Part shown: piece after piece, positions 1-8,916 of the stretch
Layout: each line of letters starts with the position of its first letter
Numbering within the stretch: position 1 is the first letter of the stretch
From: an uncultured Bacteroidota bacterium
GTDB taxonomy: Bacteria; Bacteroidota; Bacteroidia; Flavobacteriales; Flavobacteriaceae
Length of the DNA stretch: 64,000 bases
Assembly (NCBI GenBank): GCA_902604715.1
Contig: CACLAD010000003.1
Coordinates: forward strand, 29,837-93,836
Reading direction: 5' to 3'
Notes under the pieces: model-generated
The model's database searches: none
What the model was told of the DNA's origin: nothing
What the model saw: the letters and a program-made list of their open reading frames with translations, nothing else
Position numbers and translations under genes: made by a program

Positions 1-782
1 ATCCCTGGATTAACATCCATCCAATCATTTGCTTTTCGGTCATAAGGAGGGGTCGCAATTCTAACATTTAACATTACATCTCTTCCCTCTGCAGGAAATG
101 ATGCCATAGAATATGCTCTCTCAACAGTTTCACTATTTTTCATCACTAAAGGCCATAGCTTGAAGTTATCCCATTCTGATTTGAATTTATCGGGTGAGTC
201 ATGCTCTTCAGGATGAGCTGTTATATCCATATCACTGAATTTTACCTCCGACTCAGGAATATCAATTTGAATATATCCGCCAGCTTTATAATCCATATCC
301 TCTGGAATTCTAACAACAAATTCTTTTATAAAAGATGCTACATTATAATTACTTACAACTGTAGCTTCCCATTTTTTTATACCAAATACTTCCTCAGGGA
401 TTGAAATGTCCATGTCTTGCTTCACCTTTACCTGACATGCCAGTCTTGCTCCAGATTGCAATTCTTTTCTGGAAAAATGAGGAGTTTCCGTCGGTAATGC
501 CTCACCTCCACCAGATTTTACATGGCATTCACATTGAATACAAGTTCCTCCTCCTCCACATGCTGATGGAAGAAATATCTTTTGGGCGCTCAAAGTCGTT
601 AATAATGAATCACCTGATGAAACTTCGATTTCTTTTTCGCCGTTAATTTTGATTTTGACAGGGCCTGAAGGGGATAATTTTTCTTTTACAAACAGTAAAA
701 TTAAAATTAAAAGTAACGATACAACTAATAATATTCCTACTACTAATAAAATTGACTGCATTATGGATGTTGCTAAAATCAT
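1..782 (-). CDS. nqrF: Na+-translocating NADH:ubiquinone reductase subunit F, partial (C-terminus outside window)
   Basis: Electron-entry subunit of the Na+-NQR complex: it oxidises NADH through FAD and passes electrons to a 2Fe-2S centre. About 260 residues are visible. An N-terminal membrane anchor (about residues 2-29, starting MILATSIMQS) is followed by a plant-type ferredoxin domain with the cysteine cluster ACGGGGTCIQC and a later LACQ cysteine. The start of the ferredoxin-reductase domain carries the FAD-binding RAYSMAS motif. The NADH-binding end lies beyond base 1. The ATG at 780-782 is 3 bases after the nqrE stop, so it is the last gene of the nqrABCDEF operon in the order usual for the family. 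Identification is secure. Confidence 0.97.
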   Translation of the reverse strand, partial: MILATSIMQSILLVVGILLVVSLLLILILLFVKEKLSPSGPVKIKINGEKEIEVSSGDSLLTTLSAQKIFLPSACGGGGTCIQCECHVKSGGGEALPTETPHFSRKELQSGARLACQVKVKQDMDISIPEEVFGIKKWEATVVSNYNVASFIKEFVVRIPEDMDYKAGGYIQIDIPESEVKFSDMDITAHPEEHDSPDKFKSEWDNFKLWPLVMKNSETVERAYSMASFPAEGRDVMLNVRIATPPYDRKANDWMDVNPG

Positions 783-785
783 TTT

Positions 786-1514
786 CTAATTTATATCATT
801 ATTAATTTCATATACTATTTCTTGTTGTTCATCTTCATTAGTATTGCCATTTTCTGATTCATCATTTTGAACTAAAATTTCTTTTGGTGCTTCATCATCT
901 CCGGTTAACATTCCCCCGAAACTCATAAAACCTATAGCCATGAGACCGGTTATTATGAATGTGATACCCAAGCCTCTTAAAGGTCCAGGCACAGATGAAT
1001 ATCTAATTTTTTCTCTGATTGCAGCAATTGCTAAAATAGCTAGAAAAAATCCGAAGCCTGAGCCAACACCATAAGTTGTAGCTAATTGTATAGAGGCAAT
1101 TTCCCTTGACTGCATAAATAATGAACCTCCTAAGATAGCACAGTTTACTGCTATTAATGGCAAAAAAATTCCAAGTGAATTATAGAGGGAGGGTGAAAAC
1201 TTTTCTACAATAATCTCTACAAGTTGAACCATAGTCGCTATTGTTGCAATAAACATTATAAAAGAAAGAAAACTCAAATCATAATCGATTAAACTTGGAT
1301 GAAGCCATGCTAATGCACCATCTTGTAAAATATATTGATCAAGAAGCCAATTCAGAGGAACAGTAATCGCCAGAACAAAGGTTACGGCTGCACCAAGACC
1401 AATCGCTGTCGAAACTTTTTTTGATACAGCTAGATATGAGCACATTCCTAAAAATGTTGCGAATACCATATTGTCAATAAAAACAGACTTAAAAAATAAT
1501 TCTATATGCTCCAT
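786..1514 (-). CDS. nqrE: Na+-translocating NADH:ubiquinone reductase subunit E
   Basis: Integral membrane subunit of Na+-NQR, of the NqrDE/RnfAE family; with NqrD it is thought to hold a membrane-embedded iron centre and to help form the Na+ path. The protein (242 aa) begins MEHIELFFKSVF and has the conserved hydrophobic segments, including NCAILGGSLF and YGVGSGFGFFLA. The family core is about 200 residues. Here it is followed by an acidic, Asn/Glu-rich tail from about residue 205 to the end that is not part of the core; its function is unknown. The gene abuts nqrD directly and lies 3 bases from nqrF. Confidence 0.97.
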   Translation of the reverse strand: MEHIELFFKSVFIDNMVFATFLGMCSYLAVSKKVSTAIGLGAAVTFVLAITVPLNWLLDQYILQDGALAWLHPSLIDYDLSFLSFIMFIATIATMVQLVEIIVEKFSPSLYNSLGIFLPLIAVNCAILGGSLFMQSREIASIQLATTYGVGSGFGFFLAILAIAAIREKIRYSSVPGPLRGLGITFIITGLMAIGFMSFGGMLTGDDEAPKEILVQNDESENGNTNEDEQQEIVYEINNDIN

Positions 1515-2159
1515 TTATTCTTCGATTAAATGTTTACTTCTTGCTCTCTGCACCCAAATTATGATTCCTACTACAATCAATGCCATCGGTGATAATAACA
1601 TAAATCCGTTATTTTCATAACCAATTGCATATAAACCAGTTTTATCAATTGGATCCCCTAAAATAGGTATACCCCAAAGGGTACCTGAGCCAAGTAATTC
1701 TCTGAAGAAACCAACCATTATTAATATCACCGCATAACCAAAAGCATTACCAATCCCGTCCAAAAACGATCTCCATAAACCATTACCAAGAGCAAATGCT
1801 TCAAATCTTCCCATAATTATACAATTTGTAATTATCAACCCGATGAAAACTGAAAGGGTCTTACTTAATTCATACGCAAAGGCTTTAAGTACTAAGTCAA
1901 CAATAATAACAAGTGTTGCGATAACCGTTAATTGGACGATAATTCTAATTTTTGACGGGACAATATTTCTAATCATTGATATAACAACATTACCAACACC
2001 CATTACAAATAATACCGATACAGACATTACCACAGACGCTTCGAGTTCAGCAGTAATGGCTAAGGCTGAACATATACCCAAGACCTGAACCGTAATAGGA
2101 TTATTATCTGAAAGTGGGTCTGTAATTAATTGACGATCTTTTTTTGAAAGTATTCCCAT
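1515..2159 (-). CDS. nqrD: Na+-translocating NADH:ubiquinone reductase subunit D
   Basis: Membrane subunit of Na+-NQR and paralogue of NqrE. At 214 aa it has the usual family length and is made almost entirely of hydrophobic segments. Recognisable family stretches include QVLGICSALAIT near the N-terminus, NCIIMGRFEAFA in the middle and GFFRELLGSGTLWG (about residues 150-163). The NC motif in the middle segment is the likely iron ligand shared with NqrE. The stop is adjacent to the nqrE start and the gene lies 1 base after nqrC, so translation is probably coupled along the operon. Confidence 0.97.
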   Translation of the reverse strand: MGILSKKDRQLITDPLSDNNPITVQVLGICSALAITAELEASVVMSVSVLFVMGVGNVVISMIRNIVPSKIRIIVQLTVIATLVIIVDLVLKAFAYELSKTLSVFIGLIITNCIIMGRFEAFALGNGLWRSFLDGIGNAFGYAVILIMVGFFRELLGSGTLWGIPILGDPIDKTGLYAIGYENNGFMLLSPMALIVVGIIIWVQRARSKHLIEE

Positions 2160-2160
2160 A

Positions 2161-2910
2161 TTAGTTATTTAGTGAGTTAAAATAGGGTTGATATAAACTT
2201 AGATCACTTCTAATCATCGCGGTTACTCCATCGCCAGTGATTGTTGAACCAGCAATTGCATCCACTTCATTGTCATATTTATCTTCATTTTTTGGATCTA
2301 GGTTAGTCTTCGAAACAGTTACTCCCTTAAAGTTTCCCTGAATATCTAATAATGATTCTCCAATAAAATCATCCATAAAAAATCTTTGTTTAATATTTGC
2401 TCCAAGTCCTGGAGTTTCGGCTTTGTGATCAAAATAAATACCTCTGATTATCATATCTTCATCAACCGATACATATGCCCAAATCGCATCCCAAAGTCCC
2501 TTTCCACGGATTGGTGCTACATATAAATTTCTTCCGTCTTTCTCTGCAATAAATAATGGAAGTTTTCTTTTATGACTTGGATCTTTAGCTAAAGCTTTTT
2601 GTTTTTTTACATCTATTAGGTAAGCCTTATCGTCCTCAATAACCTGATTTCCTTGAATATAAATTTGTTTGGTAATGTACTTGTTAAACTCTTTTTCTGT
2701 TTTGTCTGCAGCAATAAAGTTTACACTATTACCTTCATTTTCGTTAATTCCGATAGCATATAATATATTTTGCTGTTTTTCAAGAATCTTATTAATCCTA
2801 ATTTTATCTTTCAACGATGAATCAATAGCAGCCAGTAGCGTACCAACAATAACAACCAGCCCAACTGCAAATAAAAGTGTGTATGTATTTTTTTCAGTAT
2901 TAAGTGCCAT
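2161..2910 (-). CDS. nqrC: Na+-translocating NADH:ubiquinone reductase subunit C
   Basis: Subunit carrying a covalently bound FMN on the periplasmic side of Na+-NQR. The protein (249 aa) has one N-terminal membrane segment (about residues 10-29) and an FMN-binding domain. The flavinylation region reads DAIAGSTITGDGV near residues 217-229, and the acceptor threonine should be about T223. The usual SGAT core is here AGST, a variant of the textbook motif. The upstream ETPGLGANI stretch is also typical of NqrC/RnfG. It lies 2 bases after nqrB and 1 base before nqrD. Confidence 0.96.
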   Translation of the reverse strand: MALNTEKNTYTLLFAVGLVVIVGTLLAAIDSSLKDKIRINKILEKQQNILYAIGINENEGNSVNFIAADKTEKEFNKYITKQIYIQGNQVIEDDKAYLIDVKKQKALAKDPSHKRKLPLFIAEKDGRNLYVAPIRGKGLWDAIWAYVSVDEDMIIRGIYFDHKAETPGLGANIKQRFFMDDFIGESLLDIQGNFKGVTVSKTNLDPKNEDKYDNEVDAIAGSTITGDGVTAMIRSDLSLYQPYFNSLNN

Positions 2911-2912
2911 AA

Positions 2913-4124
2913 TTATGCTGTTTTAAGTTTTAATCTATTTAACCTCATTTTTACATTTGATTGAATTACATAGTGATCAATAGTCGGAGCAAAGACATTC
3001 ATTAATAAAATAGCTAAGAAAACACCTTCGGGGTAAGCAGGGTTAAATACTCTAATCATAATTGATATAAAACCAATTAAAAAACCGTATATCCATTTTC
3101 CTTTGTTAGTTTGAGCAGCTGTAACAGGATCTGTTGCCATAAAAACGGCTCCAAAAAGAATACTCCCGATCAGTAAATGCTCCCAGAAAGGAACACTCAT
3201 AAGTCCATAGAATTTACTGGAATCGGTGATTACCCCAGCTTCAATCACGCCGTTAAAAATTAAACCCATAACAAGAGCACCAATTAAAGTACTTAAAATG
3301 ATTCTCCAACTACCAATTTTACTAAAAATTAAAAATAAGGCACCAAATATTATAAGTAGTTTCGATGTTTCACCGACTGAACCTGGAATAAATCCAAAAA
3401 ACATATCTGAGATTGAATAAATAATATCTTGATTTTGAGCATAGCTGCCTAGAATAGTTTCACCAGAAATAGCTTCAGGTGTACCGGCTCTATCTACTGC
3501 ATCATAGACCCAAACTTTATCACCACTCATCCATGTTGGATAAGCAAAAAATAAAAAAGCTCTAATTGTTAGTGCAGGATTTAAAATGTTCATTCCCGTC
3601 CCACCAAATACTTCTTTACCGATCACAACTCCGAAAACAACCGAAACAGCGAGCATCCAAAGTGGTAGGTCTACAGGCACAATTAGAGGCACAAGCATTC
3701 CAGTTACTAAATAGCCCTCCTCAACTTCATGACCTTTGATAACCGCAAAAATAAATTCAACTGTTAAACCAACTACATAGGAAACAATGACAAGTGGAAG
3801 TACTTTCATCGAACCAATCATCAAATTATCAAAAGTTAAAAAGTTACCAAAAAGTGATGCCTGCGTAGTAATACCATTTGCAGCGTCAATTGCTAAGTTA
3901 TGTTGATATCCTGCATTAAAAATTCCAAAAATAAGGCAAGGAACTAATGACATAATAACGGTGTTCATAGTCCTTTTTAAATCATCAGCAACTTTTATAT
4001 GAGTACCGGTTGAGGTTACATCGTTTGGAGTAAATAGAAAAGTATGAAAGGCGTTAAAAGCAGGAGCCATTGTTTTACCTCTAAAACTTTCTTTTATTTC
4101 ATGTAATTTTGACTTTATTGACAT
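2913..4124 (-). CDS. nqrB: Na+-translocating NADH:ubiquinone reductase subunit B
   Basis: Large membrane subunit of Na+-NQR (403 aa) that binds riboflavin and a covalent FMN and is the main Na+-translocating and quinone-reducing subunit. Multiple hydrophobic segments are visible, with family signatures such as GKEVFGGTGMNILNPAL (about residues 169-185) and ATDPVTAAQTNKGKW near the C-terminus. The FMN-attachment segment is AISGETILGS, with the likely acceptor at T223; the motif is SGET rather than the usual SGAT. The gene lies between nqrA (2-base gap) and nqrC (2-base gap). Confidence 0.97.
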   Translation of the reverse strand: MSIKSKLHEIKESFRGKTMAPAFNAFHTFLFTPNDVTSTGTHIKVADDLKRTMNTVIMSLVPCLIFGIFNAGYQHNLAIDAANGITTQASLFGNFLTFDNLMIGSMKVLPLVIVSYVVGLTVEFIFAVIKGHEVEEGYLVTGMLVPLIVPVDLPLWMLAVSVVFGVVIGKEVFGGTGMNILNPALTIRAFLFFAYPTWMSGDKVWVYDAVDRAGTPEAISGETILGSYAQNQDIIYSISDMFFGFIPGSVGETSKLLIIFGALFLIFSKIGSWRIILSTLIGALVMGLIFNGVIEAGVITDSSKFYGLMSVPFWEHLLIGSILFGAVFMATDPVTAAQTNKGKWIYGFLIGFISIMIRVFNPAYPEGVFLAILLMNVFAPTIDHYVIQSNVKMRLNRLKLKTA

Positions 4125-4126
4125 AA

Positions 4127-5464
4127 TTAACCTATTTCTTTTTTCATTAAATCTAGCCCCTCTCTAATAATATTTTGATGAGGTTGTTTCGAAACACATA
4201 TAAACTCAGTAAGAGCAAAATCCTCAGGTGAAACTTCATACATTCCTAGGGCTTCCATCTCATCAAGATCCTTGTACATACATGCCTTTAAAATTTGCAT
4301 TGGGTATATATCAAGGGGAAAAACTTCTTCGAAAGCCCCTGTAACAACAAATGCCCTATATTCACCATTGGAGTTTGTGTTTAAATCGTATTTTTTTTCT
4401 GGGAAAAGCCACGAAAAAGTTAGAGCTCTAGATACAGAAAACTTATCAAACATTGGCTTCGCCCATCCGAACAAATCATAATCATCACCCTCAGGAATAG
4501 CTGTAACCTCGTTACTATAATATCTTAAGTGAGCAATAGATCCTAATTTTGTCCCAGTAAGAACATTTCCGGAAATTACTCTGGAATTTTTTTTATTTAA
4601 TTTTAGAAAACTAGAAATATTGGAGCCGATTAATGTTTTGACGTATTTTGGGTTTGAAACAGATGAACCAGCTAGTGCAATTAGTCTTTCTGCTAAAAAC
4701 TTACCCTCCAATAGAGCCCTACCAATTATTGTAAGATCTGGAAGATTTAAAGTCCAGATTATATCACCTTTATTAATTGGGCATACCTTATTGATAATTG
4801 TACTTAGATTTCCTGATGGATGAGGACCTGAAACATTGTGAATAACCACATCACTCAATTCTCTTAAAAAACTCTGGCTTTCTTTTCTCAGAGAAATATT
4901 TATAGGTCTACTACAAAGTTTTGATAAAACAGATATTGCACATGAAACACTTTCTTTCTCGTCTTTAGTGACAAAATCAAAATCTGCAGATAACGGTGAT
5001 GAATCAAAACCAGAAATAAAAATTTCCTTTGGATTTGATTTCGGGTCAGCAATCACATCATAAGGACGTTGCTTTATAAATGGCCATAAACCATTTTCAA
5101 CTAAAAAGTCTATGATAATGTCCGGTTCCTCAGATTTTAACTTTTCAATTTTTTTGTAAGAAATATTTTTATCAGGCTCAATTTTAATTTCTAAAACTTT
5201 TCTTCTGTCTCCTCTTATAATTTCTTTTATTTTTCCTGAAACTGGAGAAACAAACTTAACTCTCTCAGAATTTTTATCAAAAAATAAAGCTTCTCCAGCC
5301 TTAACAGAGTCATTTTCCTTCACAATTAATTTGGGGTAAACCCCATGAAAATCCGAAGGGTAAACCGAGTAATCCTTTGAAAGTTTTGCCTCTTCGATTT
5401 CGAGCGAAGGAGCGCCTATTAACATTAAATCTAAACCCTTCTTTACAACGATGTCTTTAGACAT
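4127..5464 (-). CDS. nqrA: Na+-translocating NADH:ubiquinone reductase subunit A
   Basis: Peripheral, cytoplasm-facing subunit of Na+-NQR, implicated in quinone binding, and first gene of the operon. The 445-aa length is normal for the family. Typical stretches are KKGLDLMLIGAPS at the N-terminus, VSGKIKEIIRGDRRKVLEI (about residues 75-93) and NVSGPHPSGNLS in the middle. The C-terminal part carries FPLDIYPMQILKACMYKD. No membrane segment is seen, as expected. A good Bacteroidota promoter lies just upstream (5502-5533), so all six nqr genes are probably transcribed from here. Confidence 0.97.
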   Translation of the reverse strand: MSKDIVVKKGLDLMLIGAPSLEIEEAKLSKDYSVYPSDFHGVYPKLIVKENDSVKAGEALFFDKNSERVKFVSPVSGKIKEIIRGDRRKVLEIKIEPDKNISYKKIEKLKSEEPDIIIDFLVENGLWPFIKQRPYDVIADPKSNPKEIFISGFDSSPLSADFDFVTKDEKESVSCAISVLSKLCSRPINISLRKESQSFLRELSDVVIHNVSGPHPSGNLSTIINKVCPINKGDIIWTLNLPDLTIIGRALLEGKFLAERLIALAGSSVSNPKYVKTLIGSNISSFLKLNKKNSRVISGNVLTGTKLGSIAHLRYYSNEVTAIPEGDDYDLFGWAKPMFDKFSVSRALTFSWLFPEKKYDLNTNSNGEYRAFVVTGAFEEVFPLDIYPMQILKACMYKDLDEMEALGMYEVSPEDFALTEFICVSKQPHQNIIREGLDLMKKEIG

Positions 5465-5501
5465 ATATTTGGACTGTTAGTTTTCTAAATTAAATTCGCT
5501 G

Positions 5502-5533
5502 CAAAAATAAGCCAATATTGAAGATATTACAAT
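5502..5533 (-). promoter_or_regulatory. Predicted promoter of the nqr operon
   Basis: On the minus strand the -7 box reads TATTTTTG (plus-strand 5502-5509), an exact match to the Bacteroidota TAnnTTTG consensus. A TTG lies 20 bases further upstream (plus-strand CAA at 5530-5532), the correct spacing for the -33 element. The predicted start of transcription would give a leader of about 30 bases before the nqrA ATG. This is the only match in the window with both elements well placed. Confidence 0.6.
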
Positions 5534-5572
5534 TAATTTTTGATTATTTTTAGCATGATTTTTTAACAAAAA

Positions 5573-6820
5573 ATGAAAAAAATATTCATTCTATTAAGCA
5601 TCTTTTATTTGGTTGTGAATTTTACATTTTCACAATCATTAAATCCAGACTTAGTTAAGTCGATTTCTTTTCAAAAACCGAACGATAATTTAGCCTCTAA
5701 TCTTTTCATAGGAACCATGGGGGAAAGCTTTAAAATATCATTTGATATCCTGTCAGGATTCGAATACGATTTATATTATAAAATTGAACATTGTGATTTT
5801 GACTGGGAAAAATCAGAGCTTTTAAAATCAGAATACTTGCAGGGATTCGATGATGTAAAAATTCAAAATTATTTTAGCAGTTTTAACACATATCAAATTT
5901 ACACTCATTACAATATCAATTTTCCAAATCCAAACACGAGATTTAAAAAGTCTGGAAACTACATTATTAAAATTCTCGACGAATTCGGTGAGGAATTATT
6001 TAGAAGAAAGTTTATACTTTATGAAAACCTGTCTACTGTTCAATCGGAAATTAAAAGGTCTAGAGATATTAAATTTATTAATGAAAAACAAGTTGTAAGT
6101 TTTGAAGTAAACCCAATGAATATTCAGTTTAACAACCCAGCTAAAACCGTTAAAATAAAAGTTTTTAAAAACAATGACTTGAATTACTCAATAGAAAATA
6201 TTAAACCTCAATATAATTTGGGCAAAAAACTGATTTATAAGTATGACAATGAATTGAGTTTTTGGGGAGGAAATGAATATTTATACTTTGAAAATAAATT
6301 TGTTCGCAATACAAATATCAAAATTAGAGGTTTTGATCTAAATGATATATATAGCAACTACCTATATACCGATATACCAAGAAAAAATAAAAAATATACT
6401 TATAATCCTGACATAAATGGAGGATTTTTATTTGATGTTAGTAATTCTTCAAATCCTGAATTTGAGGCAGATTATGTAAATGTCAATTTCTCCCTTAAAA
6501 AACCTGACATTATTGACAGTGAAACCAAAATTTATATAGTTGGTGATTTTAACAACCATGAAATATCAAAAAATTATGTTATGAGTTACAATCCTATTAA
6601 TGAATTATACAAATCAATTATTAAATTAAAACAAGGCTTCTATAACTATAAATATGTAGCAGTAGACAGTAACAACGAAATAATTCATGGCAAAATTGAC
6701 GGAAACTTTGACGAAACCGAAAACGAGTACAATGTAATAGTTTATTACCGTAATTATGGGGAGAGGTATGATAGAGTTGTGGGTTTTGGAAAAGGGCTAT
6801 CACAATACATTACGAACTAA
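5573..6820 (+). CDS. Type IX secretion system plug protein (DUF5103 family)
   Basis: Matches the DUF5103/T9SS plug family; the family member in Flavobacterium johnsoniae was found bound to the SprA translocon, closing its periplasmic side. The 415-aa protein has a signal peptide (about residues 1-20, ending TFSQS). The family pattern follows: YKIEHCDFDWEKSELL, then GFDDVKIQNYFSSFNTYQIYTHYN, then SGNYIIKILDEFG and RRKFILYE over about residues 65-150. A C-terminal domain (about 300-400) contains IYIVGDFNNHEISKNY, resembling an early-set/CBM48-like fold. It is divergent from nqrA and co-directional with apaG and pruA. Confidence 0.85.
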   Translation: MKKIFILLSIFYLVVNFTFSQSLNPDLVKSISFQKPNDNLASNLFIGTMGESFKISFDILSGFEYDLYYKIEHCDFDWEKSELLKSEYLQGFDDVKIQNYFSSFNTYQIYTHYNINFPNPNTRFKKSGNYIIKILDEFGEELFRRKFILYENLSTVQSEIKRSRDIKFINEKQVVSFEVNPMNIQFNNPAKTVKIKVFKNNDLNYSIENIKPQYNLGKKLIYKYDNELSFWGGNEYLYFENKFVRNTNIKIRGFDLNDIYSNYLYTDIPRKNKKYTYNPDINGGFLFDVSNSSNPEFEADYVNVNFSLKKPDIIDSETKIYIVGDFNNHEISKNYVMSYNPINELYKSIIKLKQGFYNYKYVAVDSNNEIIHGKIDGNFDETENEYNVIVYYRNYGERYDRVVGFGKGLSQYITN

Positions 6821-6847
6821 AAAAATTCATTATTTTTACAGTAAATT

Positions 6848-7234
6848 ATGGTAACACAAATTACTAAAGGCATTAAGATTTCAGTTGACACTTTTTTTCA
6901 AGGCACCTACTATAAAGAAAGGAAGCTTCACTATGCATTTGAGTATTCAATTTCTATTGAAAACCAAAGCTCTGAGGTTGTACAACTCAATTCACGACAC
7001 TGGGTAATATTAGATTCATTAAATAATGAGGAAGTTGTAAACGGGGAAGGAGTCATTGGTGAAAAACCAGTGATTAGACCTGGGCAGATACATAAATATA
7101 AGTCGGGATGTTTATTGGCTTCACCCTTTGGTGCAATGTATGGTTATTACAGAATGATTAATCTTAGTAACACCCAAAAGTTTAATGTCATTATTCCCTC
7201 TTTTAAATTAAGTGCACCATTTGCTATTAATTAA
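6848..7234 (+). CDS. apaG: ApaG-family protein
   Basis: Small cytosolic protein of the ApaG family (128 aa, the normal length), a single immunoglobulin-like beta fold. Bacterial ApaG is linked genetically to Co2+/Mg2+ homeostasis and Ap4A metabolism, but its molecular function is unsettled. Characteristic stretches are YAFEYSISIENQSSEVVQL, SRHWVILDS, VVNGEGVIGEKPVIRPGQ and SGCLLASPFGAMYGYY. It lies 27 bases after the plug gene and 47 bases before pruA. I recall this neighbourhood as common in Flavobacteriaceae. The family assignment is firm; the physiological role is not. Confidence 0.93.
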   Translation: MVTQITKGIKISVDTFFQGTYYKERKLHYAFEYSISIENQSSEVVQLNSRHWVILDSLNNEEVVNGEGVIGEKPVIRPGQIHKYKSGCLLASPFGAMYGYYRMINLSNTQKFNVIIPSFKLSAPFAIN

Positions 7235-7281
7235 AAATAAGTTAAAAATTAGTTGTATTTTACCGGACCAAACAAATACTT

Positions 7282-8916
7282 ATGAGTACAGGTTTTTTTA
7301 AAGTTCCAAAAGCAAAAAATGAAATAGTAAAATCTTATCAACCAGGTTCACCTGAAAGAAAGGAAGTGATTGAGACCTATCAAAAAATGATGAGTTCTTT
7401 CACAGAAGTTCCAATGTATATCAATGGTAAGGATGTAAAATCCAAAAGCAAAAAAAACATCAACCCTCCACATGATCACCAAAAGATAGTGGGTGAATAT
7501 TATATCGCTGAACCTAAACATATTGATGCTGCAATTGACTCTGCGCTTGCGGCAAAAGAAAATTGGGAAAATATGTCCTGGGAAAATCGGTCTGCAATTT
7601 TTCTTAAGGCAGCCGAATTAATTTCTGGCCCATATAGATCAAAAATCAATGCCGCAACAATGATAGGTCAATCAAAAACAGTGCATCAAGCAGAAATTGA
7701 TTCAGCCTGTGAATTAATTGATTTTTTAAGGTTTAATGTTGAATATGTTACACAAATCTATAGCAATCAGCCAGAAAGTGATAGTGATGCGTGGAATAGA
7801 GTTGAATATAGACCTCTTGAAGGATTTGTTTATGCCGTAACTCCATTTAATTTTACCGCAATTGCAGGTAATTTACCAACCTGTATGGCTATGCTTGGAA
7901 ATGTTGTTCTTTGGAAACCAAGTAGTACACAAATTTATTCAGCAAAAATTATAATTGATGTATTTAAAGAGGCAGGTTTGCCTGATGGAGTTATTAATGC
8001 GGTATACGGTAATGCATCTCTAATCACTGAAAAAGCTCTTTGTAGAAAAGAATTTAGTGGTCTTCATTTTACAGGCTCAACACCGGTTTTTAATAGTTTT
8101 TGGAAAACCATTGGTGAAAATATCTCTAACTACAATACATATCCTAAAATTGTTGGTGAGACCGGAGGTAAAGATTTTATTTTAGCTCACAAATCTGCCT
8201 ACCCAAAACAAGTGTCTACAGCTATCACGAGAGGTGCTTTTGAGTTTCAAGGACAAAAGTGTAGCGCAGCTTCAAGGGGATATATTTCTAATTCCTTGTG
8301 GAGTGAAGTAAAAAAATATTTGCAGGATGATTTGGAATCAATCTCAATGGGTTCACCTGAAAATTTTGAAAACTTTGTCACCTCTGTAATTGATGAAAAG
8401 TCATTTGACAAAATCACCTCATACATCAAAAATGCTAAATTAAGTAATGATGCAGAAGTAATTATCGGGGGAAATTTTGATAAATCAAAAGGATATTTTA
8501 TTGAACCAACTGTAATTCTTACAAAAGACCCCAATTATGTAACCATGCGTGAGGAAATTTTTGGACCTTTGATGACCATATATGTTTACTCAGATGATAA
8601 ATTTGAAGAAACTCTTAGACTCGTAGATAAAACCAGTGAATACGCTTTAACAGGTGCTATTTTAGCATCTGATAGATATATAGTTGAGAAAGCAACTATA
8701 GCACTAAAACACTCAGCTGGTAATTTTTATATAAATGATAAACCTACAGGAGCCGTAGTTGGAAAACAACCATTTGGTGGAGCTAGAGGATCCGGAACAA
8801 ACGATAAGGCTGGAAGTATGCTTAACCTTTTAAGATGGGTTTCACCAAGATTAATAAAAGAAACATTTGTTACACCAACAGATTATAGATACCCATTTTT
8901 AGAAAAAATAGATTAG
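7282..8916 (+). CDS. pruA: L-glutamate gamma-semialdehyde (1-pyrroline-5-carboxylate) dehydrogenase
   Basis: Oxidises L-glutamate 5-semialdehyde to glutamate with NAD+, the second step of proline catabolism. The protein (544 aa) is a stand-alone PruA of the length usual where PutA is not fused. Aldehyde dehydrogenase motifs are visible: TPFNFTAIAGNLP and VLWKPSS (cofactor side), FTGSTPVF, GETGGKD with catalytic Glu near residue 293, and GQKCSAASR with nucleophilic Cys near residue 327. EEIFGPLMTIYVY and QPFGGARGSGTNDKAG complete the signature. Its stop codon overlaps the stop of the convergent downstream gene by 4 bases. Confidence 0.96.
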   Translation: MSTGFFKVPKAKNEIVKSYQPGSPERKEVIETYQKMMSSFTEVPMYINGKDVKSKSKKNINPPHDHQKIVGEYYIAEPKHIDAAIDSALAAKENWENMSWENRSAIFLKAAELISGPYRSKINAATMIGQSKTVHQAEIDSACELIDFLRFNVEYVTQIYSNQPESDSDAWNRVEYRPLEGFVYAVTPFNFTAIAGNLPTCMAMLGNVVLWKPSSTQIYSAKIIIDVFKEAGLPDGVINAVYGNASLITEKALCRKEFSGLHFTGSTPVFNSFWKTIGENISNYNTYPKIVGETGGKDFILAHKSAYPKQVSTAITRGAFEFQGQKCSAASRGYISNSLWSEVKKYLQDDLESISMGSPENFENFVTSVIDEKSFDKITSYIKNAKLSNDAEVIIGGNFDKSKGYFIEPTVILTKDPNYVTMREEIFGPLMTIYVYSDDKFEETLRLVDKTSEYALTGAILASDRYIVEKATIALKHSAGNFYINDKPTGAVVGKQPFGGARGSGTNDKAGSMLNLLRWVSPRLIKETFVTPTDYRYPFLEKID

